Shown here in pieces: positions 23,640 to 32,858 of a stretch of 64,000 bases of DNA. The position numbers and the translations under genes were made by a program. This DNA comes from Carettochelys insculpta (Eukaryota; Chordata; Testudines; Carettochelyidae): NCBI RefSeq assembly GCF_033958435.1, contig NC_134161.1:16058001-16122000 (forward strand). Reading direction: 5' to 3'. How positions within the stretch are numbered: the stretch's first letter is position 1; each line of letters starts with the position of its first letter. The notes beneath the pieces were generated by a model. That model had not been told where the DNA came from, did not search any database, and saw nothing but the letters and a program-made list of their open reading frames with translations.

Positions 23640-23768
23640 GTCCTCTGATGAAGCGGGTCTTTGCCCACGAAAGCTTATGCTCCCAAAAGTCGGTTAGCCT
23701 ATAAGCTGCCACAGGACTTCTCACTGTTTGTGCGGATACAGACTAATACAGCGACCCCTCTGATGCTT
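23640..23768 (+). mobile_element. solo PLE-type terminal repeat with hammerhead-like core
   Basis: Core at 23645-23682: CTGATGA, a stem II (one C-A mismatch from the GTGGG/CCCAC form), GAAA, then GC-TTAT-GC followed by TC, a two-base-pair stem III plus the A-U pair, with cleavage expected after TC. It continues with TAAGCTGCCACAGGACTTCT and ends ACAGACTAATACAGCGACCC, the usual tail of this turtle PLE subfamily. No coding sequence is attached. Confidence 0.75.
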
Positions 23769-24597
23769 CCCGCCTCCCAGAGGAGCAGCAGCCTCCCTGA
23801 CATGAGCTGGGCAGTTCTCAGGCAGTCCCTGGCAGACAGGCATCTAGCCAAGATCAAGCCACTTATCACAGACAGTCTCTGCTGGCAGACGCTGTGCAGT
23901 GAACTCTTTTTAACTGGTGTTCAGTCAACGGGTACTGTCAAATAACCGGCATTAACAACACTGGGGACCTGAGGTGAGGCTGCTGCATTCACCGCTCCCC
24001 ATCCCTCCCTGGGCCTGGGCTGCAGAGGGTCCATGGCTGCTTGGCAACCGCCACCGGTGGGGCAGGGGGAAGGGGAGAGCACCCCTCCACCACACAGCTG
24101 CAAGAGCCAGGGCCAGAGCTGCGGGGGGCTGCAAACCCCACGGGGAGTACAGAGATGCTGCAGGGGCAGAGGTGACACTCCAGGGGCCAGGCTGCCGAGG
24201 GCTTGGGTGGAAGTGCTGCTGGTGGCAAAGGAATCACAGATCCAACGCCCAGTGAATGCCAGCCGTGCTGCACCAAGCAAAAGCTGCATCCGTGAGCCCA
24301 GAGCAGAAAGCAAAACAAAACACTGAAAGAGACATTAAAACCAGGGCTAAAGCTAGACAGAAATGAACGAATGCAGCAGTTTCCATCAGCGCAATCAGGA
24401 GTAAGAGGAACATACAAGACAAGCTCATACTTCTGATGAACAAAAAACTGGACAGAAAGACACCTATCCTCCCTCACCTCCAGGGGCAGCTTTACTCAGG
24501 CAAACACCACCCTTACGTCTGTCTGGAACACGCTCTGAGCCGAGGTCTAGATCCATTTTACACCACTTCACCTGTAAGTTTCTCCCAATTTCTACCA

Positions 24598-25012
24598 GCA
24601 TCATAGAATCACAGAACACAAGAACTGGAAAGGACCTGGAGAGGCCATTGAGCCCAGTCCCTGGCCCTCATGGCAGGACCAAGCACCATCTAGATCATCC
24701 CTGATAGGTGTCTATCTAACCTGCTCTTAAATACACCCACTGATGGAGATTCCACAACCTCCCTAGACAATTTATTCCAGTGCTTCACCACCCTGACAGT
24801 CAAGAAGTTTTTCCAAATATCCATCCTAAACATCCCTTACTGCAGTTTAAGCCCATTGCTCCTTGTCCTGTCCTCAGGGGCCAAGGAGAACAATTTTTTC
24901 TCCCTCCTCCCTGTAACACTCTTTTAGGTGCTTGAAAACTGCTATCATGGCCCCTTCTCTTTTCTAAACTAAGCAAGCCCAGTTCTTTCAGTTGTCCCTC
25001 CTCAATCACTGT
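24598..25012 (-). mobile_element. CR1 LINE 3' end
   Basis: Reverse orientation. The 24605-24660 segment carries the CR1 3' tail (AGAATCACAGAACACAAGAA, AAAGGACCTGGAGAGG), and the minus frame encodes IEEGQLKELGLLSLEKRRGH and related ORF2 C-terminal sequence. One of the best preserved CR1 pieces in the window. Confidence 0.9.
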
Positions 25013-25013
25013 A

Positions 25014-25116
25014 TGAGCACCACTGCCATTTCCATCGGTTTGGAGTGCATTAGACTGGGTGGGGTGGGGGGAGCACTAACAAAAAGTGGGGCCCAACATG
25101 AAAAGTTTGCTCACTC
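25014..25116 (-). repeat. hAT-like terminus, copy 3 (reverse)
   Basis: Reverse strand begins GCAGGAGTGAGCAAACTTTT and reads on to GGGCCCCACTTTTTG. It directly abuts the CR1 at 24598-25012. Confidence 0.5.
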
Positions 25117-25879
25117 CTGCATTAGAGGAAAAGCTTCTGGAACAGCAAAGGCTGCTTGCCTGTCAGCCACAACAGCAGGTCAAGCCGGTCTCAGCAAGGC
25201 CACACCACCTGCTAAGAAGGAACAAACCATATTGCACAGCCTGAATGGAAGCCTTCCCGGCCCATGCCAGAAGACATACATGCCTTTGATGGGAGGCCAG
25301 TATTGCCCAACAGTGACAATTGATCAGCCCCATGTGGGGGTTGCCCACATCACAAAGTAGAGTCACCAGATCAAATTAGAAACAGAGAACCTTGCCCAGC
25401 ACAGGCCCAGAACTGGGATGGTACCAACCTCACAAGGAGGTGGCATACTTCTCATTTCTCTTTATCTCCACCTTGTCCACCATGGCCTCATCCTCCCAGG
25501 TGCAGACTCAGCAGATACCCGAGTTCCATTCCCAGCTGGTACTGCTTTGCTGTTTGGCCTCACACAAGTCACTTATCACTGCCCCAGGTTCCCCACAGGG
25601 GAAGGGAGCCTTATGCCTTGGTGTTAAGCAAAAAGGTGACGTAGAAACATAGTGGCTTATTAAGGAAAGAAACATCTCAGGAGTCGCAATCAGAGGAAGT
25701 TCGGGGAAGGTTTGGGGTTTGTAAAGTAAGTTGCTTTCATTTACAAATCAGTCATGTGCAGCATTTGCTACTGTGATATTAGAACACACCCAACACCAGC
25801 ATCTCCAACAAATCAGCAAGCTGAAGTGCTGGGCTGGTATTGAGGGTGTAAGAGAAGCCTAATACACATCCACAAGAAC

Positions 25880-26110
25880 AACTGTACAGAGACACACCAA
25901 AGGTCCATCTAGCCCAGTATCCTGTCCTCCGACAGTGGCCACTGCCTGGTGACCCAGGGAGAATGAACAGAACAGGAAATCATCAAGAGATTCATTCCCT
26001 GTCACCAGTTCCCATTATGCAAGGTTTAATCCTTGCATAAAATTCTACATGCATATGTATGTCGATGCCTAATCTAGTCCACCCAAAAACTTCACAAGCC
26101 TTGTGCCACA
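25880..26110 (-). mobile_element. CR1 LINE 3' end fragment
   Basis: Reverse complement contains the CR1 tail corresponding to GGTCCATCTAGCCCAGTATC followed by GACAGTGGCCACTGCC. Confidence 0.75.
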
Positions 26111-27049
26111 AGGGCTGATCTCTAATGTGCCAGGCCCCAAGGGACAACTGTGGATACTTTCTTCTTCTACATCCACCGCCCAAGATTTCTGAATCTGCAA
26201 TGGATTTTAATGGTTCCTGCCGTGGTGAACATGTAGATGAACTGAACAGCTCAGCAGAGACAGCTTCTATCAAAGCAACAGGTAAACAGGGGGAAGCTCA
26301 AAAGCAAAGCCAAAACTGCAGGTGCACCTCACAAAGCAGAGGGGTTATTTGTTTTCAAACAAATCTGCAAAGCCCCTGTCTAAATATCCAAGTGCTCCTA
26401 CTAGCGATGTACTTAAAAGCTATGATACATTTAGAAAGATAAGGTAGACAAAGTGATGTCTTCTACTGAAGATCTGGTGGTGAGAGAACACTTCAAGCTA
26501 CACAGACCTCGTTTTCAGGTCACCTTCAGAGGCACCCAGAATAACCTCACCTTTCCCCTAATCAACACTGATTGAGAAAAAGCCATGCAAGACCTGCTTA
26601 AATAATCATATTAATCGACTGCCAATATTCTAATCCAGCCAGATCCTCTTTTCTGAGCACCTGACTCTAATGAAGAACAAACCTCGGTTCACTTCATCAC
26701 AGACATTTGGATTTTGCACATTTGTTGTGGAGAAATGGCCCATCCCTGTTATTTCCTTTCGGCACTGAAGTCCCACTTACTCCGATATCTGCAACAATCG
26801 TGTATTTGTTCCCACATGCCTGCTACCGGCTCCCCCATGACACATTAAGCTCTCTCGCTCACAAGAAGCCAGTTGTGCACGCATTAAGCTCGTGCCAATG
26901 CGCCCCCCTTTCCCACTCATTTTTTCCAAGCCTGAAGTTTAGCGGGGGCTGTTTATTTTCTCTCTCTGCTCCCCCCACCCTACCCCAAAGTCCAGCTACC
27001 ACAAAAGAGCCCATCCAAGAGGCCTGGGATGTTGCTCGCAGGCTCCTTC

Positions 27050-27960
27050 TAGCTTAAACATCGGAAAAGCGGGGAACGACCCGAGTTCAAAGACATCCAG
27101 GACATCTCCGGCCCCAGAGGCGGCGCCTCACAGGTGAGGCAGCCCGCGGACCCGCAGCCCGGTCGAGGGGGCGCCTTCCGACTGCAACCCTGAACACCGC
27201 GTTAGGGTTATTTTCCGCTCAGGAGTAAACACGAGCCGCGGGGCTCCTGGGCCACACGTCAGTTACACCCCGCCCTGCAGCCGGAGCCCTGCAACTGGCC
27301 CTTCCCCCCGCAAAGCTGCGGCGGGCTGCGGGTGCAGAGACCCCCCCGGTCTGCTCCACTCACTCACTCACCCACCATCAGGCAGCCATCCGGGGCCCAG
27401 GGCTCGGATCCGCCGCCCGCCCGGGTGGGGCTGCAGGAGGCCGCGCCGCGGCGGGGGGAAGGATGCACAACGCCGGCCCTAGCTGAAGTTGGCCGGAGCC
27501 GGGAGGGGGCGGGCGGGCAGGCGGGGGCCGGGGAGGGGGCGGGCCGGCCACGCGTGCGCATAGAGCCGCCTCGGCCGGCGGTGTGTTAGCGGGAGGGGTC
27601 CCGCTAGGGGGGATCCCGGGGGCTCCCCGCACGCGCGCTCCCGCCGCCGCATGAATGAACAATGGGCGCGGCGGGAAAGGGCGGCGCCCGGAACGGCCCC
27701 ATTCATCGCGGGATCCCGTTCCCAAGGGCTCCATTCACGCCGGCGTTCTCCGGGGGAGGGGCTGGCCCGGGCACGAACCGGCTCCCTTTGTCCCCCTGGG
27801 CCCCCGGAGGCAGCCCACGCACCGGCCCCCCCCGCCAGCGGGCAGCTCCCCAGGAGAAAGCATCTACCCCCACCCCCGCACGACCCCCGTCTGCCGGAGA
27901 CCCACACAGCCATGTGCCCGCCCCGCAACTAGGGTCACCAGCTAAGAGAGGGCCCCCTGC
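27050..27960 (-). promoter_or_regulatory. CpG island, candidate promoter and first exon of ST3GAL4
   Basis: About 0.9 kb is very GC-rich and full of CG dinucleotides, including GGGGCGGG/GGGCGG Sp1-like boxes around 27500-27545 and several more to 27700, while flanking DNA is CpG-poor. No retroelement signature was recognised in it. In amniotes ST3GAL4 (a Golgi beta-galactoside alpha-2,3-sialyltransferase) lies just downstream of DCPS on the same strand, and this island sits about 9 kb beyond the DCPS 3' end in the right direction. Open frames here are short, overlapping and on both strands, as expected by chance in GC-rich DNA, so any exon is probably 5' UTR. Assignment to ST3GAL4 is inference from gene order. 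The island itself is seen directly. Confidence 0.6.
27366..27371 (-). other. candidate splice donor of a non-coding first exon in the CpG island
   Basis: On the minus strand the island reads GCCTGATGGTGG followed by GTGAGTGAGTGAG, a strong consensus donor. If transcription starts within 27400-27900 this would end an untranslated exon. A reverse-orientation donor (CAGGTGAG at 27131-27138 on the plus strand) also exists, so direction is not proven by sequence. Confidence 0.35.
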
Positions 27961-30279
27961 GAGGGAGCGTCCCTGTCCTACATTAATACCGCCTGAGTGG
28001 GCAGCTATGAGCCAGGGACAGCCCCTCTCATCCAGCCCTAGGGCTGAAGGGACCTCGGGTTCAGCGAGCCCAGCCCCCTTTCGGGGTGTCCTCTTTTTCC
28101 CACCGTCAGATATGGCACCTCTAAAGTAAGCACCCAGGCTCTGCGCTGAGCAGCTTGCAGGGCACCCCTGGAGGGGCCAAGCAGCAGGAGGGACAGGGTC
28201 TGCCGGCAAGCCAGGCACAAGGAGGCCAACGTTCACTAGCGGCTCTGCTGATCTCCAGGCACTTCCCAGCCTCCCCCTAGTCCATTAAGAGCAATGAGGG
28301 AGTGTACCCTCATTGTACAGATGGAGAAACTGGAGCAAAGCCTTGTCCAAAGCCAAGGTGAATGCAAAAAGGCATTTGCTAAGGGGCCTTCCCATCTGCG
28401 CTTGAGAGCTCCCATCCTGCTCGCCTATGGACCAGTTCTCTTGGAGGTCTCGGTGAGGTGCGATGAGCCAGCAGTAGGAGACCAGGATACAGTTCTCTGC
28501 TCCAACACAGCTGTCCCTGCATGAGCTTGGGCAAGTCCACACCAGCCCAGGTTGACACAGGTGTGGAGACCAATGGGACTTAGACACTTAAATAGCTTTG
28601 AGAATCTGTGTCTGCCCTTTGTCATTGCAATGAGAATAGTAGCTCTGTCCTACCTCACAAGGGAACAGTGAGGTGCTCACGTGCTACGCTCATGGGGGCC
28701 ATATAAGTACCATACAGAGATAGGAGCAGCTCCTTTCCTGTAGATTTGTGAATATTCAAAGTAACAAGGTCCAGGTGAGGCTCCTTACCTATAGCTCAAG
28801 GCAGGGACTGATTTCTAACGGCCTAAGTGCTAAGAATGAAGAATGCTTTCTGTGCCAGCTTCCCAGGGGGATTTCTCCTGCAGTGACACGCTTCATGACC
28901 TATTGATGAATTAACAAAACTGGGGGTATAATAACTGGCACCACAATACCAACCAGCCAGCCAGGTTTGGCTTCCAGTCCTGTCCAATGTTCCCCCCATC
29001 TGTGGAGAGTCTGCTCCTGATGGTGCAAGAGGTGCCACATCTGCCCCTGTTTTAAGACATGTCCAATGTCAATCTGCCATTGTAGCCCAATCCTGTCCCT
29101 GGGGACAATTCCTTTCATGAAACTTGATGTCATCTCCAGGTGCCATGAACAAGCTTCACACATAACCAATGCCTATCTTGTGACTGATCCAGGCCCAGCC
29201 CCTGGTTCTGACCTCCTGTCCCCTCTGTGGGCAAAGCTTAATCATTTGCAGTGTAGAGTGATCAAATGTGCTGCAAATGATGTTGCTAAGCAGGGCTTTC
29301 ACAGTTCTCCCTTTTGCGGCTGGGGCCCGTTAAAAGATGCAAGCCAGCTGCTGGCAAGCTGTGCTCATCAGAAAGAGGTGCCTGGTTTCCCCGTGGGCTC
29401 ACACAGGGCCCTTCCTCAGCAACTGAAGGGTGAAGACAGACCTACACGCTGACTTGAATGTCTGCACAGAGGCAATTGAAAAAAAATAAACAAAATTCAT
29501 GTGATGGAACAACAATTTTACAGCAAAGCCTGCAGCAGAAATGTGTGTGGTTCTGACAACAGGTGTCACTCATCAAAAACATGTCTATGAATAAACATTT
29601 CATGTAGCCTCAGGCTTTGGAATAATCTGCTAGTGACTCAGTTTTAAGCTCTCAGATATCTGGGATTTCCTTCCTAGGGAGGGCCAGAAAAGATTAGATT
29701 CCATTCTCTCCTGCTACACATACCCACAAAAAAACAGGGAAAGGAGTAATTTTCAAATGCAGCTTGTAAGGTCTTTCTAAAGTCTCCCATTCAATGACAA
29801 TTCATTGCGATTGGTGAAGAAGAGAAGAACAAGGCCCTCCACTGCAGGCATTAATGGTGCAATTCTGGGGCCTGTGTTAGGAGGAGGTCTAACTAAATCA
29901 ACAGTGGTCAACTTCCAAACCATGATCCCTGCTGAAGTAGATACCCGCCCTCCAGCATTCCTGTACAATCAACAAGAAGTGCAGGATGCTGCTCGCACGC
30001 ACCTGCAGCCTTTGGGTGGCCCCCCACTTTGAGATTCCGGAGGCCAGCTAGTTAATAGTGGTCACATTGGCCATAGGGGTGAATCTGATCCACAAAACCT
30101 TTGTCTCTCAGCAGATGAACTGTGTATTCGAAGAGTGACGATGGGAGCTTGGGAATGATGTATTCTCCCCAACTGAAAAACAACAAAAAAGAGACAGTCC
30201 CCTTGTGCCCCATGCACTCCAGCCCCAGAGCCTGGGGGCGGGGGGATGGTTCATACCTTCTGTGGGCCCCTTGAGGCTT
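27961..30279. other. CpG island shore and intergenic spacer
   Basis: MIR-like fragment at 28300-28410, otherwise nothing recognised. If the island at its left is a minus-strand promoter, this stretch holds its upstream regulatory sequence. Confidence 0.45.
28300..28410 (-). repeat. MIR-like SINE fragment
   Basis: CATTGTACAGATGGAGAAAC and GCCTTGTCCAAAGCCAAGGT follow the reversed MIR order. Confidence 0.5.
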
Positions 30280-30690
30280 GGGCTGGTGTGTGAGGGGAAT
30301 GAGAGGTTCAGTGTGGGAGGGGGCTTCCAGGAACTGGGCTTGTAGTGTGGGGTCTGGGCAGGAGGGAGGGTGCAGGAGCAGGCTGGGAATTGGGGGGTCT
30401 GAGTGGGAAGGAATAAGCAGGAGGGTGGGGGTGATCTGGTGGGAGGGGGGTGCAGGAAGAGGGTGTGGGTGAGGAGGTCTGGGTGGGAGAGGGTGTGGGG
30501 GTCTGATCAGGAGGGAGGGCTGGGGGCCTGAGGGGAGGAAAGGTGCAAGAAGATTTGGGGTGCAGAGTCTGGAAGGGAGGGCTAAAGGTGCAGGTGAGAT
30601 ATCTGGGAGGAAGGGGGCAGAGGTTTGGGCAGGAGGGGGTGTAGGAGCTGTCTGGGGGTGCAGGGCCTGGGTGACAGGGTATGCAGCTTA
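30280..30690 (+). repeat. G-rich degenerate minisatellite
   Basis: Repeated phrases such as GGGTCTGGGCAGGAGGGAGG, GGGTGCAGGAGCAGG and GGTCTGGGTGGGAGAGGGTG over 400 bp, with strong purine bias and many GGG runs that could form G-quadruplexes on the plus strand. A short C-rich relative lies at 58540-58660. Confidence 0.75.
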
Positions 30691-30726
30691 CCTGCACAGC
30701 ACCTGCTCCCAGGCACTGGCCTCCGT

Positions 30727-30763
30727 TGCTCTGATTGACCAGAATGTCAGCCAATCAGAGCAG
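30727..30763. repeat. short hairpin GCTCTGATTG / CAATCAGAGC
   Basis: Exact 10-bp inverted arms around a 17-base loop. The right arm contains an inverted CCAAT-type box. Function unknown. Confidence 0.6.
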
Positions 30764-31499
30764 TGGGATGAAGCCTCTGGGCTCCCATTTCCCTAGCTGG
30801 GGGAACAGCAGCGGTGCTGTGTGGAGCCGCTTTCTGCCCCCACCCCCCGGCCCTGGTTTGCCTGGTCCAGCCTGTGGGGCTTGGGGCACCCACCCTGCTG
30901 CAGGCTGGGTGCTGAGGAGGGGAGCCCAAGCCGCAGGGCCCAGCTCCAGCCTGCGAGGCTCTTTAACCTTCGAGGACAGAATAAGCAGCAATGGGCTTAA
31001 AAGGCATCAAAAAAAGGCTTCAGAAAAACTTCTTCCTTGTCAGGTGCCACCGAAGGGTGGGAGAATCACAGGGCTCTGCGCCCCAGCCGCACCCAGCAGG
31101 GAGAACAGGGGGTTACGACTCACCAGGGACACAGCATGGAGCCCATTGTCAGCACAAAACCCAGCAGTCATCAGTACAATCCTTCGCGGGGAGAGGGTGC
31201 CCTGATGTAGGCCTGGCTCTTGTCCTGGACCCTGAGTCAACCCAGAGTGCCCCACTCCCTGCAGCCTGGCCCCAGCCAACAGCCTCCTCTGGCCTTGGAG
31301 GGCAAAAGGTGTCACCTGGTCATACCCTCTCCCGGGCTCAGGCTAGGAAGGGCTTGGCCATTGTGTACATGTGAGAGGCCACCACAACGTGGAATTCCCC
31401 TCACCATTTGCTATCGGTGCAGTGCCCTGGGAAACTGAGGCACACCCCAGGGTTACTGTGCGACAGGGTAACAAGGTGACGAAAACCCCTGGTCCGTCA

Positions 31500-31612
31500 C
31501 ATGGTGGGTACGGGGGTAAGCACCTAGCAAGGCTGTGGAATCTCTGTGGCTGGAGGGTTTTAAGATGAACTTAAACAAACGCCTGTCAGGGACGGGCTAG
31601 ATCTTGGGTCGA
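31500..31612 (+). mobile_element. short CR1 LINE 3' fragment
   Basis: GGCTGTGGAATCTCTGTGGC, then GAGGGTTTTAAGATGAACTT and CGCCTGTCAGGGACGGGCT, a recognisable CR1 3' segment. Confidence 0.65.
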
Positions 31613-31697
31613 GCATGGGAAGTCTCCCAACTGATTGCAGTCTCTGGTGCTGCTAAGGAAGACTCGTTGCTTGTCCCAGCCAGCTGGTACCTGGCAA

Positions 31698-31773
31698 CCG
31701 TGTGTGTGTGCGCGCGCGCGCACGTGCGTGCGCGTGTGTGTGTGTGTGTGCGCGCGCGTACACGCACACATGC
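31698..31773 (+). repeat. alternating purine-pyrimidine tract (GT/GC)
   Basis: About 75 bp of GTGTGTG, CGCGCGCG and CACACA blocks, almost strictly alternating purine and pyrimidine, with Z-DNA-forming potential. Open frames across it are artefacts of the repeat. Confidence 0.9.
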
Positions 31774-31879
31774 ATGTGTGCAGGAGGAATCTTGGCATGT
31801 TGCTCCTACTTGCAAGCATCACCCCCCGCAGCTCCCATTGGCCAGGAATGGGAAACTGTGGCTAATGGGGGCTGAGTAG

Positions 31880-32052
31880 CATGACTTAGTGGGTTGCACA
31901 CTAGATTGGGACCCTGGCTCTGTTGCTGGGTGACCTAGGGCCAAGCATGGCCCTGCTCTGTGCCTTGGTTTCCCCATCTGTAACATGAGGCTGAGCTCAT
32001 TTATTAAGTGCTTTGAGATCCACTAGTATAAAGTGCTAACTGTTATAATTCT
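31880..32052 (+). repeat. MIR-like SINE
   Basis: TTGCTGGGTGACCTAGGGCC, TGCCTTGGTTTCCCCATCTG TAACATGAGG and AGTGCTTTGAGATCCACTAG give the full MIR body. Confidence 0.8.
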
Positions 32053-32199
32053 CCTGCCTCCTGCTCTGTGCCTGGCCAGGGATCATGAACCCCACCTACC
32101 TGCCTGCCCTGCTGCTAGGAGCTGTGCAGAGCCACAGCATATGTGCAGAGGTGCAATGCCCTGATCCCATACCTCTCTGGAGCACCATGACCGGGCAAG

Positions 32200-32310
32200 C
32201 CCCAGCCCTCTGGCTGAAGCAGGGAAAGACTCCAATCAGCCCATGTGTGGAATAATTTTTCTGTGCACTGAGGCATGTGCAAATGTGCACCACCAGCCAA
32301 CACAGCTGTG
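32200..32310 (-). repeat. dispersed repeat, reverse copy of 14900-15020
   Basis: Inverted match to 14900-15020 around the shared TTATTCCACACATGG phrase. Confidence 0.5.
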
Positions 32311-32403
32311 GGGGCTCCGTTAATCACCTGGGTGTCACTGGAATCTCTCCTGAACAGCCACAAGTACCCAGCTTACAGGGAATACTGTCTATAGCCAACT
32401 GGG

Positions 32404-32775
32404 ACATCTGTGCCAAGACACAGCTTCTTATGTACTGGGCAGGGGTTGTTCCAACACTACCGTGCACATGTGAAACGTGGACAACATACAAGCATCATCT
32501 GAAAGCTCTTGAACAATATCATCAATGCAGTCTCAGGAGAATCCTAAATATCTCTTGGCACATGAGTGTCCTGGAAGAGTCAAACCTGACCAGCACTGAA
32601 GCCATTAGCATTCACCTACAACTCCTCTGGACTGGTCACGTGGTTCGGACATCTGATCAGCACCTCCCACAACAGATTCTGTTTCTCGAGTTGGAGGAAG
32701 GATGGAGGAACGTTGGGGGCCAGAGGATGCGATATAAGCACATGCTGAAGGCACACATGGAAAAAGTGCAGCATC
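32404..32775 (+). pseudogene. non-LTR retrotransposon fragment, RT thumb region
   Basis: Plus strand encodes CETWTTYKHHLKALEQYHQC, then LRRILNISW, VLEESNLTSTEAISI and LLWTGHVVRTSDQHLPQQIL, followed by a GGQRMRYKHMLKAHMEK tail. It is the same broad family as 10200-11100 but a different lineage judging by the diverged linker. It is cut off at the right by a PLE terminal sequence. Confidence 0.78.
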
Positions 32776-32777
32776 GG

Positions 32778-32858
32778 TTAGTCTGTTCGTCTTTAGGGTG
32801 CTACAGGACTGCTTGTTTTTGTGAAGCTACAGACCAACACAGTTCCCCCTTGGAGATT
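32778..32858 (+). mobile_element. short PLE terminal remnant
   Basis: GTTAGTCTGTTCGTCTTTAG, then GGTGCTACAGGACTGCTTG and CTACAGACCAACACAGTTCC, matches the tail of the PLE repeats. It abuts the non-LTR fragment at 32404-32775, consistent with insertion into it. Confidence 0.7.

Noticed and set aside
1..27000. ST3GAL4 coding exons
   Set aside because: No minus-strand frame shows the type II membrane anchor or the sialylmotifs of the enzyme. If present they lie left of the window.
27378..28236. Long open frames on both strands in the CpG island (for example 27479-27928 minus, 27662-28129 plus)
   Set aside because: Overlapping frames on both strands, rich in Pro, Arg, Gly and Ala, with no recognisable domain. 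GC-rich DNA has few stop codons, so these are expected by chance.
31586..31879. Frames through the GT/GC tract
   Set aside because: Translations are dipeptide repeats of the microsatellite.
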